From: Armatimonadota bacterium
GTDB lineage: Bacteria; Sysuimicrobiota; Sysuimicrobiia; Sysuimicrobiales; Sysuimicrobiaceae
Length of the DNA stretch: 52,578 bases
Direction of reading: 5' to 3'
Assembly: GCA_025060455.1 (NCBI GenBank)
Contig: JANXBY010000041.1
Location: 1-52,578, forward strand
Part shown: piece by piece, positions 50,323 through 52,578 of the stretch
How the letters are laid out: every line of letters begins with the position of its first letter
How positions within the stretch are numbered: position 1 is the stretch's first letter
Notes under the pieces: model-generated
What the model was told of the DNA's origin: nothing
The model's input: the letters and a program-made list of their open reading frames with translations, nothing else
The model's database searches: none
Program-made: the position numbers and the translations under genes

Positions 50323-51054
50323 TCAGGAAAACAGGTCGCGCTCCCTCGGACGCACGAGCTGCCGCGCCTGTCCGTCCCCGACCGCCGGCCACCCCCTCAC
50401 CACCACCAGAGGACGCGCCTCGTCCGCCTGACCCATGAGCAGGGTGGCCGCCGCGGCCAGCTCGTCCGCCACCGCCTCCACGGAGCTGGTGAGCACGTAC
50501 CCGTAAAGATCCCGGCGGCCCCGGTGGTCCGCCAAGGGCGCCACCCCGGCCAGCCCCACGCACACACCTACCGCGCCTTCCCGGTGTGCCCGGCCGTGGG
50601 TGTCCGCCACCACCACGCCCACCTCCACCCCGAACCGCCTGTGCAGGGCGTCCCGCAGCCGCCGGGCGGAGGCGTCGGGGTCTTCCGGCAGCAGCACCGC
50701 CTGCTCCGGGCCCGCGTTGGAGCGGTCCACTCCGCCGTTGGCGCACACAAAGCCCAGCCGGTGGCGGGTGATCAGCAGGCCCGGCCGCACCCGCACCACC
50801 TCCACGGACTCCCGCAGCACCAGCTCCACCAGCCGCGGGTCCTTGCCCGTTTGCCGCGCCAGCTGCAGGGCTTGCTCCGACGGGTTCACGTCCGAAAGCG
50901 CCACCACCCGTCCCTCCGCCAGGGACACCACCTTGTGGGCCACCACCAGCACGTCCCCGTTCCGGAGCCTCCGTCCGGAGCTCTCCAACGCCTCCGACAC
51001 CCACCCGGACAGGTCCTCCCCCGGCTGGAGGAGACGAGACCGCACAGCCCACAT
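50323..51054 (-). CDS. CofE-like coenzyme F420-0:L-glutamate ligase
   Basis: The 243-residue protein resembles CofE, which adds glutamates to coenzyme F420-0 using GTP. Landmarks are GDVLVVAHKVVSLAEGRVV, LVELVLRESVEVVRV, ITRHRLGFVCANGGVDRSNA, LPEDPDASARRL and VVVADTHGRAHREGAVGVCV with GLAGVAPLADHRGRRDLYG (shown in pieces). These residues form the nucleotide/metal site. It is a standalone ligase domain. No other F420 biosynthesis genes (fbiA/cofD, fbiC) are in the window, so whether F420 is made is uncertain. ATG 51054; the start of the divergent CapA-like gene is about 100 bases away. Confidence 0.85.
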   Translation of the reverse strand: MWAVRSRLLQPGEDLSGWVSEALESSGRRLRNGDVLVVAHKVVSLAEGRVVALSDVNPSEQALQLARQTGKDPRLVELVLRESVEVVRVRPGLLITRHRLGFVCANGGVDRSNAGPEQAVLLPEDPDASARRLRDALHRRFGVEVGVVVADTHGRAHREGAVGVCVGLAGVAPLADHRGRRDLYGYVLTSSVEAVADELAAAATLLMGQADEARPLVVVRGWPAVGDGQARQLVRPRERDLFS

Positions 51055-51091
51055 GCGGATCTCCAACGCTCCAGCACCACCCCGTCCGTGG

Positions 51092-51097
51092 TATCCT
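51092..51097 (+). promoter_or_regulatory. Candidate -10 element for the CapA-like gene
   Basis: TGGTATCCT gives an extended -10 (TATCCT) about 55 bases before the GTG at 51153. No convincing -35. Confidence 0.3.
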
Positions 51098-51152
51098 GCG
51101 CAACGCAGGGTTGCTACGGCACGCACCCTCGAGTTCCCTGCGCGGGGGTCCT

Positions 51153-52118
51153 GTGCGGCTGGCGTTTGTGGGCGACGTGATGTTGGGGCGGCTGGTGAAC
51201 CGGGCGCTGCAGACCCGGCCTCCCACGGACCCCTGGGGCGACGTGCTGCCCGTGCTGCAGGACACCGACGGCGTGCTGTGCAACCTGGAGTGCGTGCTCT
51301 CGGACCGCGGGGCCCCCTGGCCTGGAAAGCTGTTTACCTTTCGGTCGGACGCCCGCAACGTGCGGGTGCTGCAGGCGGCGGGCGTGCGGGCGGTGAGCCT
51401 GGCCAACAACCACGTGCTGGACTTCGGGGATGCGGCCCTGTTGGACTGCCTGGACGTCCTGGACCGGGCGGGCATCGCCCGCGCGGGAGCTGGACGGGAT
51501 GCGGAGGAAGCCCAGCGCCCGGCCCGGTGGACCTGCTTGACGAAGCAGGTGGGCTTGGTGGCCTTCACCGACAACGAGCCGGACTGGGAGGCCACGCCGG
51601 GCCGGCCCGGGGTGTTCTTCGCACCTCCGGATCCTGAAGACCCGCGATTCCGCCGGGTGCTGGAGATCACCTGCCAGCTGGCCCGCCAGGTGGACGTGGT
51701 GGTGGTGTCCGCGCACTGGGGCCCCAACTGGGGACGGCGGCCCCTGCCCGAGCACCGCACCGCGGCCAGGCACCTGGCCGCCGCGGGCGCCCACGTGGTG
51801 TGGGGGCACAGCGCGCACATCGTCCGGGGCGTGGAGTTCGTGGACCGGTGCGTGGTGCTGTACAGCTGCGGGGACTTCGTGGACGACTACGCGGTGGACG
51901 AGGTGGAACGCAACGACTGGTCCTTCGTCTTCCTCCTGGACTGGCGCGCGGGCGCGGTGGAGGTGGAGCTGGTTCCCACGGTCATCCGTCACTTCCGGGC
52001 GCAGCGGGCTTCCGGGTGGGAGCGGGAAGCCATCTGTCAGAGGATGCAGGAGCTGTGCACGGAGCTGAACACGTGGGCGGAGCCCTCCCCGCAGGGCCTG
52101 CGCCTGCGCCCCGGCTGA
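51153..52118 (+). CDS. CapA/PgsA-like metallophosphoesterase
   Basis: The 321-residue protein belongs to the CapA family (poly-gamma-glutamate synthesis type), a calcineurin-like phosphoesterase fold. Signatures: VRLAFVGDVMLGRLVNRALQ, CNLECVLSDRG, FRSDARNVRVLQAAGVRAVS, LANNHVLDFGD, VVVSAHWGPNW, AAGAHVVWGHSAHIVRGVEF and YSCGDFVDDY. These provide the metal-binding Asp/His/Asn. No signal peptide is seen, unlike many CapA proteins, so it may act in the cytoplasm. GTG 51153 is chosen because conserved sequence begins there; a TTG at 51111 is possible. It is divergent from cofE and convergent with the next gene. Confidence 0.88.
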   Translation: MRLAFVGDVMLGRLVNRALQTRPPTDPWGDVLPVLQDTDGVLCNLECVLSDRGAPWPGKLFTFRSDARNVRVLQAAGVRAVSLANNHVLDFGDAALLDCLDVLDRAGIARAGAGRDAEEAQRPARWTCLTKQVGLVAFTDNEPDWEATPGRPGVFFAPPDPEDPRFRRVLEITCQLARQVDVVVVSAHWGPNWGRRPLPEHRTAARHLAAAGAHVVWGHSAHIVRGVEFVDRCVVLYSCGDFVDDYAVDEVERNDWSFVFLLDWRAGAVEVELVPTVIRHFRAQRASGWEREAICQRMQELCTELNTWAEPSPQGLRLRPG

Positions 52119-52133
52119 CCGCCAGGGTCTTCC

Positions 52134-52523
52134 TCACCGGCCGGACCGACACCCGCCGCGGCCCACCAGCCAGCCCAGCCACGCGCGGTGCCGGGCCACC
52201 CACCGGTAACCGGCGTCCACCAACCCCGGGAACGCCTGACACACAGCCGCGAGGGGCCGGCCGAAAGGCAGCAGCTGCAGCAGGGGCGCCACCGCCCGGC
52301 CCCCCGAGAACAGGCGGCCGTCGGGGCTGACCAGGTGCCAGGAAGCCATCCGCGCCGGCTCCGGCAACGGCGCAAGCCACGCCGCCGCCCGTGGGTCCTG
52401 CAGGGCGCAGGCGCGCAGCCGGCGGCGCCGGTCCCACCGGAGCACCCGCTCCACGGCCCACCCGCAGAAGCCGCATTCCGCGTCGTACAGCAACAGGTGG
52501 GTACTAGGCCCGGTGGCCCTCAC
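52134..52523 (-). CDS. DCC-family thiol-disulfide oxidoreductase-like protein (DUF393)
   Basis: A 129-residue protein with the DCC motif: LLLYDAECGFCGWAVERVL has the YD..CxFC signature with the CGFC-type redox pair, followed by FSGGRAVAPLLQLLP and FPGLVDAGYRWVARHR. It probably has a thioredoxin-like fold; the substrate is unknown. GTG 52523 overlaps the stop of the gene cut by the right edge (GTGA). Its end lies 15 bases from the CapA-like gene's end, convergent. Confidence 0.88.
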   Translation of the reverse strand: MRATGPSTHLLLYDAECGFCGWAVERVLRWDRRRRLRACALQDPRAAAWLAPLPEPARMASWHLVSPDGRLFSGGRAVAPLLQLLPFGRPLAAVCQAFPGLVDAGYRWVARHRAWLGWLVGRGGCRSGR

Positions 52524-52578
52524 CGGCTGGGCACCTCCACCTCCGGCACCAGACCGTGCACGATGTTCTCCGTGGCCA
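52520..52578 (-). CDS. C-terminal fragment of an unidentified gene, cut by the window edge
   Basis: The last 18 codons before a TGA at 52520-52522 read ATENIVHGLVPEVEVPSR. The coupling with the DCC gene by GTGA overlap implies a real upstream gene. The fragment is too short to identify. Confidence 0.55.
   Translation of the reverse strand, partial: ATENIVHGLVPEVEVPSR

Noticed and set aside
1-52578. CRISPR arrays, tRNA or rRNA genes, insertion sequences
   Set aside because: No regularly spaced repeats, tRNA TTCGANNC-type arms in cloverleaf context, rRNA segments or transposase genes were recognised; XerC is the chromosomal type.

Overview
The window is a contiguous piece of a very GC-rich bacterial chromosome (roughly 70% G+C by eye, strong G/C third-position bias, many GTG and TTG starts). 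It is gene-dense, mostly on the minus strand, and no stretch longer than about 300 bases lacks a gene or a recognisable regulatory element. Gene orders (infC-rpmI-rplT-trmH-pheS-pheT; topA-xerC-hslV-hslU; rpsB-tsf-pyrH-frr-uppS-cdsA-dxr-rseP), a phenylalanine T-box and a YqzL-like peptide point to a Bacillota-related lineage. An MlaE-MlaF-MlaD operon whose MlaD ends in an outer-membrane-like beta domain argues for two membranes. A deep-branching diderm relative of Bacillota (Limnochordia-like or CSP1-3/Sysuimicrobiota-like) fits, but this is inference; no rRNA is present. An archaeal-type methionine adenosyltransferase and a short EF-Ts would suit a thermophile.

Layout. 1-1863: a translationally coupled XRE regulator and ImmA/IrrE metallopeptidase (cut by the left edge), next to a decayed coiled-coil/nuclease-like gene carrying an in-frame stop and a frameshift. 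1896-11521: DUF72, tyrS, an enolase-superfamily enzyme with an FAH hydrolase, mutS2, an alkaline-phosphatase-fold enzyme, 3-methyladenine DNA glycosylase and polX. 11609-12340: a lone SDR on the plus strand. 12402-18570: a translation block, infC-rpmI-rplT-trmH-yqzL-[T-box]-pheS-pheT-cvpA, with its own promoter and leader terminator. 18560-21502 (+): the Mla lipid-transport operon. 21560-23957: a 29-residue Lys/Ala-rich peptide gene, threonine aldolase, a small membrane protein and MTA phosphorylase.

24028-34203: a seven-gene minus-strand operon of a MoxR AAA+ ATPase, DUF58, two vWA membrane proteins, a coiled-coil membrane protein, an ABC-2-like permease without an ATPase, and a secreted/membrane protein. 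This is the most open functional question in the window. 34248-36899: an FmdB zinc ribbon, a WD40/TolB-like lipoprotein and the archaeal-type methionine adenosyltransferase. 37042-38392: rhomboid and MgtC proteins.

38397-47227: envelope, isoprenoid and translation genes, rseP-dxr-cdsA-uppS-PASTA-frr-pyrH-tsf-rpsB, then hslU-hslV. 47259-52578: xerC, topA, a CofE-like F420 ligase, a CapA-like phosphoesterase (+), a DCC thiol-disulfide protein and a fragment cut by the right edge. Four-base stop/start overlaps (GTGA or ATGA) are common and imply extensive translational coupling. The best regulatory signals are the Phe T-box (16044-16310), which looks translational, the infC promoter and leader terminator, and the rpsB leader.
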